Below are positions 6,451 through 12,538 of a stretch of DNA of 30,472 nucleotides, piece by piece. This DNA is from Anaerolineales bacterium (GTDB taxonomy: Bacteria; Chloroflexota; Anaerolineae; Anaerolineales; Villigracilaceae). The notes under the pieces were generated by a model. That model had not been told where the DNA came from and did no database searches. It saw only the letters and a program-made list of their open reading frames with translations. Each line of letters begins with the position of its first letter. Within the stretch, counting starts at the first letter, position 1. The position numbers were made by a program, and so were the translations under genes. Where the stretch lies: NCBI GenBank assembly GCA_024763295.1, contig JANTFU010000001.1, positions 1-30,472 on the forward strand, written 5' to 3'.

Positions 6451-6565
6451 CAGTCCCTGAGCGGAGGGCAGAGCGAATGCGAAGCCCGTAGTCGAAGGGC
6501 GCGTTCATGGCAATCCGTCCTTCGACTACGCTCTTCCTTTCAGTCATCGCTCCGCTCAGGAACTG
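6451..6565. repeat. Long imperfect inverted repeat (GAGCGGAG / CTCCGCTC type)
   Basis: Arms CAGTCCCTGAGCGGAG (6451-6466) and CTCCGCTCAGGAACTG (6550-6565) pair at 15 of 16 positions. A second nested pair is CGTAGTCGAAGG (6487-6498) with CCTTCGACTACG (6519-6530). It fills the spacer between tsaB and the nucleotide-sugar dehydrogenase. It resembles REP/BIME-like hairpins of the CTTCGACTACGCTC type found in many environmental genomes (from memory). Confidence 0.7.
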
Positions 6566-6593
6566 ACCTTCATTCTCGAAATGGAAAAATCAA

Positions 6594-7913
6594 ATGACAA
6601 TCAAAGAAAATTTGCTCAAAAAGCTCGAAAATAAAAGCGCTAAAATGGCAGTGCTGGGACTTGGCTACGTTGGCTTGCCGCTGGCGGTCGTTTTTGGCGA
6701 GGCCGGTTTCAACGTCATCGGCATTGACCCTGACCAACGCAAAGTGGATTCGCTGAATGACGGCGTTTCCTATATTCCTGATGTGCCGACCGCTGACGTG
6801 GCGCGGCTTGCCAAATCCGGCAATCTGGTGGCGACGACCGATTTCGCGGCGTTGAAAGACGTGGACGCGGTTAGCATTTGCGTGCCAACGCCGCTGCGCA
6901 AGACAGGCGACCCCGATATGTCGTTTATCGACGCGGCAACTTCGGAACTGGCAAAATATGTCCATGCGGGGATGGTAATTGTGCTCGAATCGACGACCTA
7001 CCCCGGCACGACGCGCGAGATGATTTTGCCGATGCTGACCGAGCAAAGCGGTTTGACGGTTGGCGAAGATCTCTTTTTGTGCTTCTCGCCGGAGCGCGTT
7101 GACCCCGGACGTGAAGATTTCACCACCGTCAATACGCCGAAGGTTTTGGGCGGCGTCACCGCCGCCTGCACGGAAGTGGCGCATACTTGGTACAGCGGCG
7201 CAATCAAAACCGTTGTTCCGGTTTCATCGGCGGAGGCAGCCGAGATGTCGAAACTGCTCGAAAACACCTTCCGCATGATCAATATCGGTTTGGTGAATGA
7301 GTTGGCAATTATGTGTGACCGCCTCGGCGTGGATGTTTGGGAAGTGATAGACGCCGCCGCGACGAAGCCCTTTGGCTTTATGAAGTTCACCCCCGGCCCC
7401 GGTTTGGGCGGGCACTGCATCCCGATTGACCCGCTTTATCTTTCGTGGAAGATGAAAGCCGTCAATTACAACGCGCGTTTCATTGAACTGGCGTCCGAAA
7501 TCAACACCGGTATGCCGCGCTATGTGGTTGCCAAAGTGCAGGATGCGCTCAATGAGCATGAAAAGCCGATTAAGGGCAGCAAGGTGCTGGTGATTGGCGC
7601 TGCTTATAAACCCGACATCGACGATTTACGCGAATCGCCTGCGCTCGATGTGATCGGTTTACTCACAGAAAAGGGCGCGGCTGTTGAATATCACGACCCC
7701 TACTGCCCCTCGCTGCACACCCACGAAGGCGCGATGATGTACAGCGTCCCCGATATGCTCGCAGCCGCCGAAAAAGCGGATTGTGCGGTTATCATCACCA
7801 ATCACAAGGTCTACGATTATGATGCCTTGCTCGAAAAAGCGAAGCTGATTGTCGATACGCGGAATGCGCTTGGTAAGACAGGGCGTGCAAACCCGAAGGT
7901 TTTTGGGTTGTAA
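6594..7913 (+). CDS. Nucleotide-sugar 6-dehydrogenase, UDP-GlcNAc/ManNAc type (WbpA/TviB/WecC-like)
   Basis: The 439-aa enzyme oxidises C6 of a UDP-sugar to the uronate with two NAD+. The NAD-binding GLGYVGLPLA is at 22-31, the ESTTYPGTT loop at 132-140, FSPERVDPG at 164-172, the conserved Lys220 in EMSKLLENTFR, and the catalytic Cys275 in PGPGLGGHCIPIDP. The KPFGFMKFTPGPG context is typical of UDP-N-acetylhexosamine dehydrogenases such as WbpA rather than plain UDP-glucose dehydrogenase. The C-terminal domain has AAYKPDIDDLRESPAL. The gene is paired with the epimerase 60 nt downstream, so the pair may make UDP-GalNAcA-like precursors for exopolysaccharide. No glycosyltransferase lies nearby. 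Confidence 0.9.
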   Translation: MTIKENLLKKLENKSAKMAVLGLGYVGLPLAVVFGEAGFNVIGIDPDQRKVDSLNDGVSYIPDVPTADVARLAKSGNLVATTDFAALKDVDAVSICVPTPLRKTGDPDMSFIDAATSELAKYVHAGMVIVLESTTYPGTTREMILPMLTEQSGLTVGEDLFLCFSPERVDPGREDFTTVNTPKVLGGVTAACTEVAHTWYSGAIKTVVPVSSAEAAEMSKLLENTFRMINIGLVNELAIMCDRLGVDVWEVIDAAATKPFGFMKFTPGPGLGGHCIPIDPLYLSWKMKAVNYNARFIELASEINTGMPRYVVAKVQDALNEHEKPIKGSKVLVIGAAYKPDIDDLRESPALDVIGLLTEKGAAVEYHDPYCPSLHTHEGAMMYSVPDMLAAAEKADCAVIITNHKVYDYDALLEKAKLIVDTRNALGKTGRANPKVFGL

Positions 7914-7924
7914 TTTAGAAAACA

Positions 7925-7951
7925 GTAGGGGCGGGGGGACCCCGCCCCTAC
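7925..7951. repeat. GTAGGGGCGGGG hairpin
   Basis: Perfect 12-bp inverted repeat, GTAGGGGCGGGG / CCCCGCCCCTAC, with a 3-nt loop, in the dehydrogenase-epimerase spacer. Related hairpins occur at 22436-22460, 24675-24702 and 24739-24765, making this a dispersed family. Confidence 0.8.
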
Positions 7952-7973
7952 GCGATTAAGAAAGACGTTTTTT

Positions 7974-8957
7974 ATGTCAAATTATCTCATCACCGGCGCG
8001 GCGGGCTTCATTGGGGCGCGCCTAAGCGAAATGCTGATCGAAGCCGGGCATACCGTCATCGGGCTGGACAATCTCAACGATGCCTACGATGTGCGCATCA
8101 AGGAATTTCGGCTGAAATCGCTGCTGCCCTTGGATGCTTTCTCTTTCCACAAAATCGACATTGCCGATTGGGAAGCGGTGCAAAAGATGGCGGATGCCAG
8201 CCCGCAAATCGACGCGGTGATTAATCTCGCCGCGCGGGCGGGCGTGCGTGCCAGTACCAGTGTGCCCTTCCAAATGCTCTCGTCGAATACCAACGGCGCG
8301 CTTGCCATGCTGGAGTTATGCCGCCATTACAACGTGCCAAAATTTATTCAGGCGTCCACATCCAGCATTTATGGCGCAAACCCACCCTACCCCACGCCCG
8401 AAACGGCGAATAGCGACTATCCCCTGCAAGCCTACGCCGCCAGTAAAAAAGGCGCGGAAGCCCTCGCCCACGCCTATCATCATCTTTTTGATTTGGATGT
8501 CAGCATTTTACGCTTTTTCACCGTCTACGGACCCGCCGGTCGCCCCGATTTAGCGATGTTCCGCTTTGTGCAGTGGATTAAAGAGGGACGCCCGCTGCAC
8601 TTAAACGGAGACGGCGAACAGTCGCGCGGATTCACCTACATCGACGACATCGTGCGCGGGATCATGCTTGCCCTCAAGCCGGTCGGCTACGAGATCATTA
8701 ATCTCGGTGGACACGAGGTCATCACCATCAACGACCTGATCGCCCTGACCGAGGAGTTGGTCGGCGGCAAAGCAGAAATTGTGCGCCACCCCGCGCATCC
8801 CGCCGATATGCGCCGCAACCAAGCCGACGTGAGCAAAGCCCGCGAACTGCTTGGCTGGGAGCCAAAAGTCGGCTTACGCGAAGGGATGCAAAATCTCGTC
8901 GATTGGTATTTACAAGAACGTGAATGGGCGAAGGAGATTGATACGGGGGGACTTTAA
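7974..8957 (+). CDS. NAD-dependent epimerase (UDP-uronate 4-epimerase-like, SDR)
   Basis: The 327-aa protein is an extended short-chain dehydrogenase of the GalE/UDP-glucuronate 4-epimerase group. It begins LITGAAGFIGARL (NAD-binding GxxGxxG), has LDNLNDAYD (about 31-39) as in UDP-glucuronate epimerases, NLAARAGVR (about 84-92), the STSSIYG serine segment (about 128-134) and the catalytic YAASK (about 153-157). RFFTVYGPAGRPDLAMF (about 181-197) is typical of uronate epimerases. Following the nucleotide-sugar dehydrogenase, it probably epimerises that enzyme's uronic-acid product. There is no strong Shine-Dalgarno (AAGAAAG at 7959-7965 is the best). The true sugar is inferred from context. Confidence 0.88.
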   Translation: MSNYLITGAAGFIGARLSEMLIEAGHTVIGLDNLNDAYDVRIKEFRLKSLLPLDAFSFHKIDIADWEAVQKMADASPQIDAVINLAARAGVRASTSVPFQMLSSNTNGALAMLELCRHYNVPKFIQASTSSIYGANPPYPTPETANSDYPLQAYAASKKGAEALAHAYHHLFDLDVSILRFFTVYGPAGRPDLAMFRFVQWIKEGRPLHLNGDGEQSRGFTYIDDIVRGIMLALKPVGYEIINLGGHEVITINDLIALTEELVGGKAEIVRHPAHPADMRRNQADVSKARELLGWEPKVGLREGMQNLVDWYLQEREWAKEIDTGGL

Positions 8958-8960
8958 CGG

Positions 8961-9027
8961 CATTCAGTATTCAGTATTCTATGGTCAGTATTCAGTAAGA
9001 AGTGACCACTGAATACTGACCACTGCC
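8961..9027. repeat. CAGTATTCAGTATTC low-complexity repeat with hairpin
   Basis: The convergent spacer between the epimerase and the MazG gene holds several CAGTATTCAGT units and an exact 14-bp inverted repeat, GGTCAGTATTCAGT (8983-8996) / ACTGAATACTGACC (9008-9021). There is no T-run, but it lies where a bidirectional terminator would be expected. Confidence 0.75.
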
Positions 9028-9033
9028 AACTGC

Positions 9034-9363
9034 TTACCGATTATCCCCATCGCCATGAATTTTGCCGCGTTCGAGACGCGAGTAGAGTTTATCGAGATTG
9101 TATTCGGCAATTTCATCGAGCGTTAGACCAAGCTCGGTGGCGACCTGCGCTAAGTACCAGAGCACGTCGCCGAGTTCTGCTTTTAACGCGGATTTGGTCT
9201 CGGCGTTAATTTCGCCCTCTTTATCGCGGAAGACTTTTTTAATCTTCCCGGCAAATTCTCCGGCTTCGTTGGTCAGTCCGAGCGTCGGGTAGACAACGGG
9301 ATGCCCAATGGCGGGATATTGGGCGGTTTTACGCGCTTTTTGTTGATAGTCGTTGAAGTTCAT
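9034..9363 (-). CDS. MazG-like nucleoside triphosphate pyrophosphohydrolase
   Basis: The 109-aa protein has the all-alpha NTP-PPase pattern of MazG-like/dCTPase enzymes, which hydrolyse (d)NTPs to NMP and PPi with Mg2+. The metal-binding acids are Glu33 and Glu36 in TNEAGEFAGKIKK, and Glu63 and Asp66 in AELGDVLWYL. The C-terminal KLYSRLERGKIHGDGDNR is a typical MazG-like ending. AAGGA lies 5 nt before the ATG. The start codon overlaps the stop of the upstream 64-aa gene (ATGA), so it is translationally coupled to the last part of a three-gene unit. It could clean the nucleotide pool or, as in some phage-defence contexts, deplete nucleotides. Confidence 0.88.
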   Translation of the reverse strand: MNFNDYQQKARKTAQYPAIGHPVVYPTLGLTNEAGEFAGKIKKVFRDKEGEINAETKSALKAELGDVLWYLAQVATELGLTLDEIAEYNLDKLYSRLERGKIHGDGDNR

Positions 9364-9554
9364 GGGGTCCTTTGGGAATTGGGAATTGGAAATTGTGAGT
9401 GGAATGCGTTTAAGGCTTGGGCGATTCTTTTTGCACGAAGTTCGGCATCTTCAACATCGTCATAATTTTGACAAACACAAATCTCTCTTTTTTCGAGTTG
9501 GTCGATAACAACAAAAGTTGGAGAGTCAAATTGATATATTGTGTATCTATCCAT
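9360..9554 (-). CDS. Small protein of unknown function (64 aa), coupled to its neighbours
   Basis: I do not recognise a family. The protein starts MDRYTIYQFDSPTFVVID, looks like a small alpha/beta fold up to about residue 50, and ends in FPIPNSQRTP. That ending is encoded by a GGGAATTGGGAATTGG low-complexity repeat (about 9373-9396), so the last 13 or so residues are probably not part of the ancestral protein. It starts directly at the stop of the 241-aa gene (TAGATG) and its stop overlaps the MazG start (ATGA). The tight coupling on both sides is the main evidence that it is real. It has no Cys pair, signal peptide or membrane segment. Confidence 0.55.
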   Translation of the reverse strand: MDRYTIYQFDSPTFVVIDQLEKREICVCQNYDDVEDAELRAKRIAQALNAFHSQFPIPNSQRTP

Positions 9555-10280
9555 CTACAATAGTGCTTTCTCTGCTAAAACGACTTCTGACATTTTTGTG
9601 TGCAAATTAGCGATGTTGTCATAATCTACAAATTTCACAAAAGACTTAATCGGTGAAAAAGCCGCCAAAGAGATTTTATCTTCAAATTCTGCTTTTCTAT
9701 GAATATCAGCAACGATAAAAAACTCTGCACGAAAATCTTGTAGCTCAACAAATTTAAGTAATGAACGGTGAATATCGGTCGAATGTTCAATTTCAAAAAA
9801 CGACGCAGCAAAATGTCTTTCATTAAACCAAGTCACATCAATCGTAACGGCTTGGCGTAACACTTCGGGGTAAGTGAACTGATAAAACTTGCTCAACGTG
9901 GCAACGTCTTTTAGTGTTTTTTGAGCATAAGGGCGATTTTTATCTTGCGCAGGGACAAAGGTCTCATAGCCCTTCAAATTGCCAATTTCGGTGATCAATC
10001 CTTGATAGAAAGAGTGTGTGTACTCTCTCGCTTTTGGCTCTGATGCTTCTTCTGAGAAAATTGCCATCACTTTTTCCCGTTCAGCTTCCAAAGCCCATAA
10101 GCCCGGGCGAATTTTGAAAATCTCATCACGAAGTTGAACGATACGCCGAATGCTGGCAAAAGGCGTTTTGGTTTTCCATTCACAATCGGGAATTTTCAAA
10201 GCGTCCTGATAGAGTTGTCCAAGCGTGGCATAGCCGCCGTTTTGTTTTAAGGCTTCGATTACTGCTTCGTATTGCTTCAT
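9555..10280 (-). CDS. HARE-HTH-like winged-helix protein with possible PD-(D/E)XK-like nuclease core
   Basis: The 241-aa protein starts at the ATG at 10280, where GGAGGA sits 2-3 nt upstream; a longer GTG-initiated form from 10349 has no such site. Residues 1-67 match the HARE-HTH pattern seen in restriction and chromatin proteins: YEAVIEALKQNGGYATLGQLY, TKTPFASIRRIV, then FKIRPGLWAL. Residues 140-200 hold IDVTWFNE and FFEIEHSTDIHRSL. The spacing of Asp148 to Glu163/Glu165 plus the following helix resembles the D-x-ExE core of some PD-(D/E)XK-type restriction proteins; this nuclease reading is inference. Followed without gap by the 64-aa gene and MazG, it may be the effector or sensor of a small defence or DNA-modification-response unit. 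Confidence 0.7.
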   Translation of the reverse strand: MKQYEAVIEALKQNGGYATLGQLYQDALKIPDCEWKTKTPFASIRRIVQLRDEIFKIRPGLWALEAEREKVMAIFSEEASEPKAREYTHSFYQGLITEIGNLKGYETFVPAQDKNRPYAQKTLKDVATLSKFYQFTYPEVLRQAVTIDVTWFNERHFAASFFEIEHSTDIHRSLLKFVELQDFRAEFFIVADIHRKAEFEDKISLAAFSPIKSFVKFVDYDNIANLHTKMSEVVLAEKALL

Positions 10281-10373
10281 GTTCCTCCAGCCAAAATTCA
10301 CCTTTCCACATAGCTCCATGTATTCTAACATCCACCCAACAATCATCACAGATTTAGAGAAAGCCGTTTGAGA

Positions 10374-10655
10374 TTAAAAAATTGGAACGCTAACGATAAT
10401 ATAGTCTTGACTATGATTCAAGCTCTCTCGATAGGCTTGAGCATGTTTTTTTCGTACAAATGCTTTAATAGGTGCTTGTTTCTCACCATCCTTAGCCAAA
10501 ACAACCCAAACGCTTGAAAAATACTCGATATTATCCATTGCATTTTCCACTTCTTTTTTAAGAGTAATGCTATATGAGCCATCAATAGAAACCGTTTCCA
10601 TGAGCACATCCATACCTTTGGAAGGAACTCTAACAAAATCATAATCTTCATCCAT
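10374..10655 (-). CDS. Hypothetical protein (93 aa)
   Basis: I do not recognise a family. The protein is acidic at the N-terminus (MDEDYDFVRVPSKGMDV) and mixed alpha/beta with no membrane segment. The chosen ATG at 10655 has GGAGG with a 5-nt spacer; a TTG 12 nt upstream overlaps that site and is less likely. It ends 93 nt before the start of the HARE-HTH-like gene on the same strand, so it may be the first gene of that cluster. Two terminator-like hairpins lie upstream of it (10690-10724 and 10757-10788). Confidence 0.6.
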   Translation of the reverse strand: MDEDYDFVRVPSKGMDVLMETVSIDGSYSITLKKEVENAMDNIEYFSSVWVVLAKDGEKQAPIKAFVRKKHAQAYRESLNHSQDYIIVSVPIF

Positions 10656-10689
10656 ACAAGCCTCCAAGTAGGTCTTGTATTAAAACAAA

Positions 10690-10724
10690 ATGACACTCAA
10701 ATCACCACCTGATTCGAGTGTCAT
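10690..10724 (-). terminator. Terminator-like hairpin upstream of the 93-aa gene
   Basis: ATGACACTC (10690-10698) pairs with GAGTGTCAT (10716-10724). Read on the minus strand the stem is followed by TTTTGTTTTA, a terminator-like T-rich run. It ends only 35 nt before the 93-aa ATG and no gene ends here, so it is either an attenuator in that gene's leader or the relic of a lost upstream gene. Confidence 0.55.
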
Positions 10725-10756
10725 TCGTCGCATTCGCGCCATTCGTGTTAAAAGAA

Positions 10757-10788
10757 AAAAGCCGAGCGTCTCAAAAGACCTCGGCTTT
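10757..10788. terminator. Orphan bidirectional terminator (AAGCCGAG/CTCGGCTT)
   Basis: AAAAAGCCGAG and CTCGGCTTT form a stem with a bulge, with an A-run before and a T-run after. It is nearly the same as the terminator at 22476-22509, including the trailing AACTTT(T/C)CAACCTGCAAC text. Genes on both sides point away from it, so it terminates nothing visible. Confidence 0.65.
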
Positions 10789-10871
10789 CAACTTTTCAAC
10801 CTGCAACATCAAAGCGAACCGCGAAGCACCGCCATCTCGCAAATGGACACCCTTTAAACCCTTTCCGAGAG

Positions 10872-10880
10872 TGATATAAT
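10872..10880 (+). promoter_or_regulatory. Extended -10 promoter of lgt
   Basis: TGATATAAT: a TGn extension plus a perfect TATAAT at 10875-10880. No convincing -35 lies 16-18 nt upstream, as expected for an extended -10 promoter. The start would be near 10887, about 20 nt before the lgt ATG. Confidence 0.6.
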
Positions 10881-10907
10881 CGCCACATTCTGTTCAAAGA
10901 GGTAAAT

Positions 10908-11858
10908 ATGATCGATCCGATAATCTTCTCATTCACCATTGGCGGCGTAGAATTTGCGCTGCGCTGGTATGGCGTACTCGTCATGAGCGGCGCCCTCGTT
11001 GGCGCCTGGTATGCGGCACAAGAACTAAAACGACAAGGGGAAGACGAAGAACATCTCTGGGACGCCATCGTCATCCTGCTGCCGGTCGGCATTTTGGGCG
11101 CACGCCTCTGGTACGTAGCGAACGCGACCCTCGGAGGGTCAACGTACTACACACAAAATCCCGCTCAAATACTGAATATCCCCCAAGGCGGACTTCATTT
11201 CTACGGCGGACTCCTATTTGGATTACTCGCCCTCATTTGGTACGCCCGACGTCACCAACTCGATATGTGGTTGCTGCTCGACGCCCTCGCCCCCGCCACC
11301 CTGCTCGGACAAGCCGTGGCGCGCCCCGCAAACTTCATCAACCAAGAGCTTTACGGGCAACCCACCACGCTCCCCTGGGGCATCTCCATTGACGCCAGTC
11401 ATCGCATTGCCCCCTACAATAATTTAAGCCTATATCCCGAAAGCACTCGCTTTCATCCCGCCTTTGCTTACGAAATGGTCTGGAACTTCCTCGCGGTCGC
11501 TTTCATTTACTGGTTTGTGCGCAAATTCCCCGAAAAAGCAAAACCCGGCACAGCGCTGGCACTCTGGCTCATCCTTGCCGGTGTCGGGCGCTTCATCATC
11601 GAAGCCTTCCGCCCCGACCAGCCGCGCATCCCCGGCACCGACATCAGCTTTACGCGCGTCGTCGCCGCAGCGATGGCAGTCATCGGCTTAATCATGTACC
11701 TCGTGCGCAATCAAACAATCAAACTCGCCTTCGCACAAAACTGGGAAGCAGAATACAAAATCGCCCCGCCGCGCGCAGAACGCGAAGCAGAAAAGAAAGT
11801 CAGCGTGCAAGCAAAGCGCCGTCAACGCAAAGCACGCACGAAATCAAAAGAAAAATAG
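10908..11858 (+). CDS. lgt: Prolipoprotein diacylglyceryl transferase
   Basis: Lgt (316 aa), an inner-membrane enzyme, moves diacylglycerol from phosphatidylglycerol to the lipobox cysteine of prolipoproteins. Signature and catalytic residues are present: RWYG with Tyr21, GGLHFYGG with His97, the Lgt signature around GQAVARPANFINQELYG with Arg139, HPAFAYEMVWN (183-193), and Arg228 in GVGRFIIEAFR. About seven hydrophobic segments are visible. The last 50 residues form a Lys/Arg-rich cytoplasmic tail (KRRQRKARTKSKEK) that is longer than in E. coli Lgt. AAAGAGGT at 10896-10903 supports the ATG. The lipoprotein at 29625-30254 is a plausible substrate. Confidence 0.96.
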   Translation: MIDPIIFSFTIGGVEFALRWYGVLVMSGALVGAWYAAQELKRQGEDEEHLWDAIVILLPVGILGARLWYVANATLGGSTYYTQNPAQILNIPQGGLHFYGGLLFGLLALIWYARRHQLDMWLLLDALAPATLLGQAVARPANFINQELYGQPTTLPWGISIDASHRIAPYNNLSLYPESTRFHPAFAYEMVWNFLAVAFIYWFVRKFPEKAKPGTALALWLILAGVGRFIIEAFRPDQPRIPGTDISFTRVVAAAMAVIGLIMYLVRNQTIKLAFAQNWEAEYKIAPPRAEREAEKKVSVQAKRRQRKARTKSKEK

Positions 11859-11864
11859 AAACCC

Positions 11865-11892
11865 AAAGCCCGCATTTTTGGCGGGCTTTTTT
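11865..11892 (+). terminator. Rho-independent terminator of lgt
   Basis: AAAGCCCGC, loop ATTTTTG, GCGGGC and a run of six T at 11887-11892. It begins 7 nt after the lgt stop codon. Confidence 0.9.
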
Positions 11893-11911
11893 GCTAGTTC
11901 TCTGTTGTTGG

Positions 11912-12064
11912 TAACACGGTGCTTAACCGTGCAGAAGTAGAAACGCTGAGAAAAAAACGCAAATCTTCGCCAATCTGCGCGAAAACACTCTTTTTAAGAA
12001 CAAGAATTAGCGAAAATTCGTGAAGATTAGCAATTAAAAATCCCATCACGGTTAAGGTACGTTA
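11912..12064. repeat. Repeat block with CTTAACCGTG inverted ends and an internal GATTAGCG hairpin
   Basis: The ends TAACACGGTGCTTAACCGTG (11912-11931) and CACGGTTAAGGTACGTTA (12047-12064) are imperfect inverse complements. Inside, CGCAAATCTTCGCCAATCTGCGCG (split by no gap) at about 11958-11981 faces GAATTAGCGAAAATTCGTG at about 12004-12022 in inverse orientation, the same hairpin family as in the 1067-1573 spacer. Confidence 0.5.
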
Positions 12065-12084
12065 TACCAAAACAAGGATGCTTA

Positions 12085-12150
12085 ACACAAAGGTCACAAA
12101 GGGTCTCTACGAAAAAACAAAAAAGCTTTTCCCTTCGTGTTTCTTTGTGT
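12085..12150. repeat. ACACAAAGG hairpin repeat
   Basis: Arms ACACAAAGGTCACAAAGGG (12085-12103) and CCCTTCGTGTTTCTTTGTGT (12131-12150) pair with few mismatches across a 27-nt A-rich loop. It belongs to the same style of word-like hairpins as 23550-23609. Confidence 0.65.
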
Positions 12151-12282
12151 TTAAATCTTTTTGGTTTCGGCTTATCCGAGTTAGGATAGATACGAATTTG
12201 ACTGTAAGAATCTCGCTCCGCCCGAAAGATGATAAAATTTTAATGCACATCCACTATCAACCGCAATTTCGGATAAGACAAT

Positions 12283-12400
12283 ATTAGACCTCTTGCATAA
12301 GTGCTCTAGCCGCCGTTCCCTGCGGCAATATTTGTGAGAAACCCGCGCCGAGAACGGCACTGGGAGCAGGAGAAAAATAGACTTTTGCAAGAAGTCTATT
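12283..12400. mobile_element. 118-bp MITE-like element with TAGACCTCTTGCA ends
   Basis: The left end ATTAGACCTCTTGCATAAGT (12283-12302) and the inverse complement of the right end, AATAGACTTCTTGCAAAAGT (12381-12400), agree at 17 of 20 positions. There is no internal ORF. It looks like a non-autonomous element or the fused ends of a lost insertion sequence. No adjoining target duplication was found. Confidence 0.6.
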
Positions 12401-12538
12401 GAAACAATCCCCTGAAAACAGCCACAGATTGCGCCGATTTTCAGGGATTCTGAACACATTTTTCTGTGAAATCTGCGGCGAAAAAACAACTCGCTGGACG
12501 TATCCGAAACGCAGGTTATCAAAAAACAGGCACAGCGT

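Larger units (their letters stand above)
11859..12538. other. 680-nt repeat-rich spacer between lgt and the kinase gene
   Basis: No credible gene; the 69-codon frame at 12078-12287 is made of repeat sequence. The spacer holds the lgt terminator, an imperfect inverted-repeat block (11912-12064), an ACACAAAGG hairpin (12085-12150) and a 118-bp element (12283-12400). Nothing recognisable lies between 12401 and the kinase start. Confidence 0.7.

Noticed and set aside
9034..10374. Reading the 93-aa and 64-aa proteins as a toxin-antitoxin pair
   Set aside because: They are not adjacent, neither shows a toxin motif, and the 64-aa protein is coupled to MazG-like and HARE-HTH genes instead.
12078..12287. 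69-codon plus-strand frame in the lgt-kinase spacer
   Set aside because: The frame is built from the ACACAAAGG hairpin repeat and has no Shine-Dalgarno.
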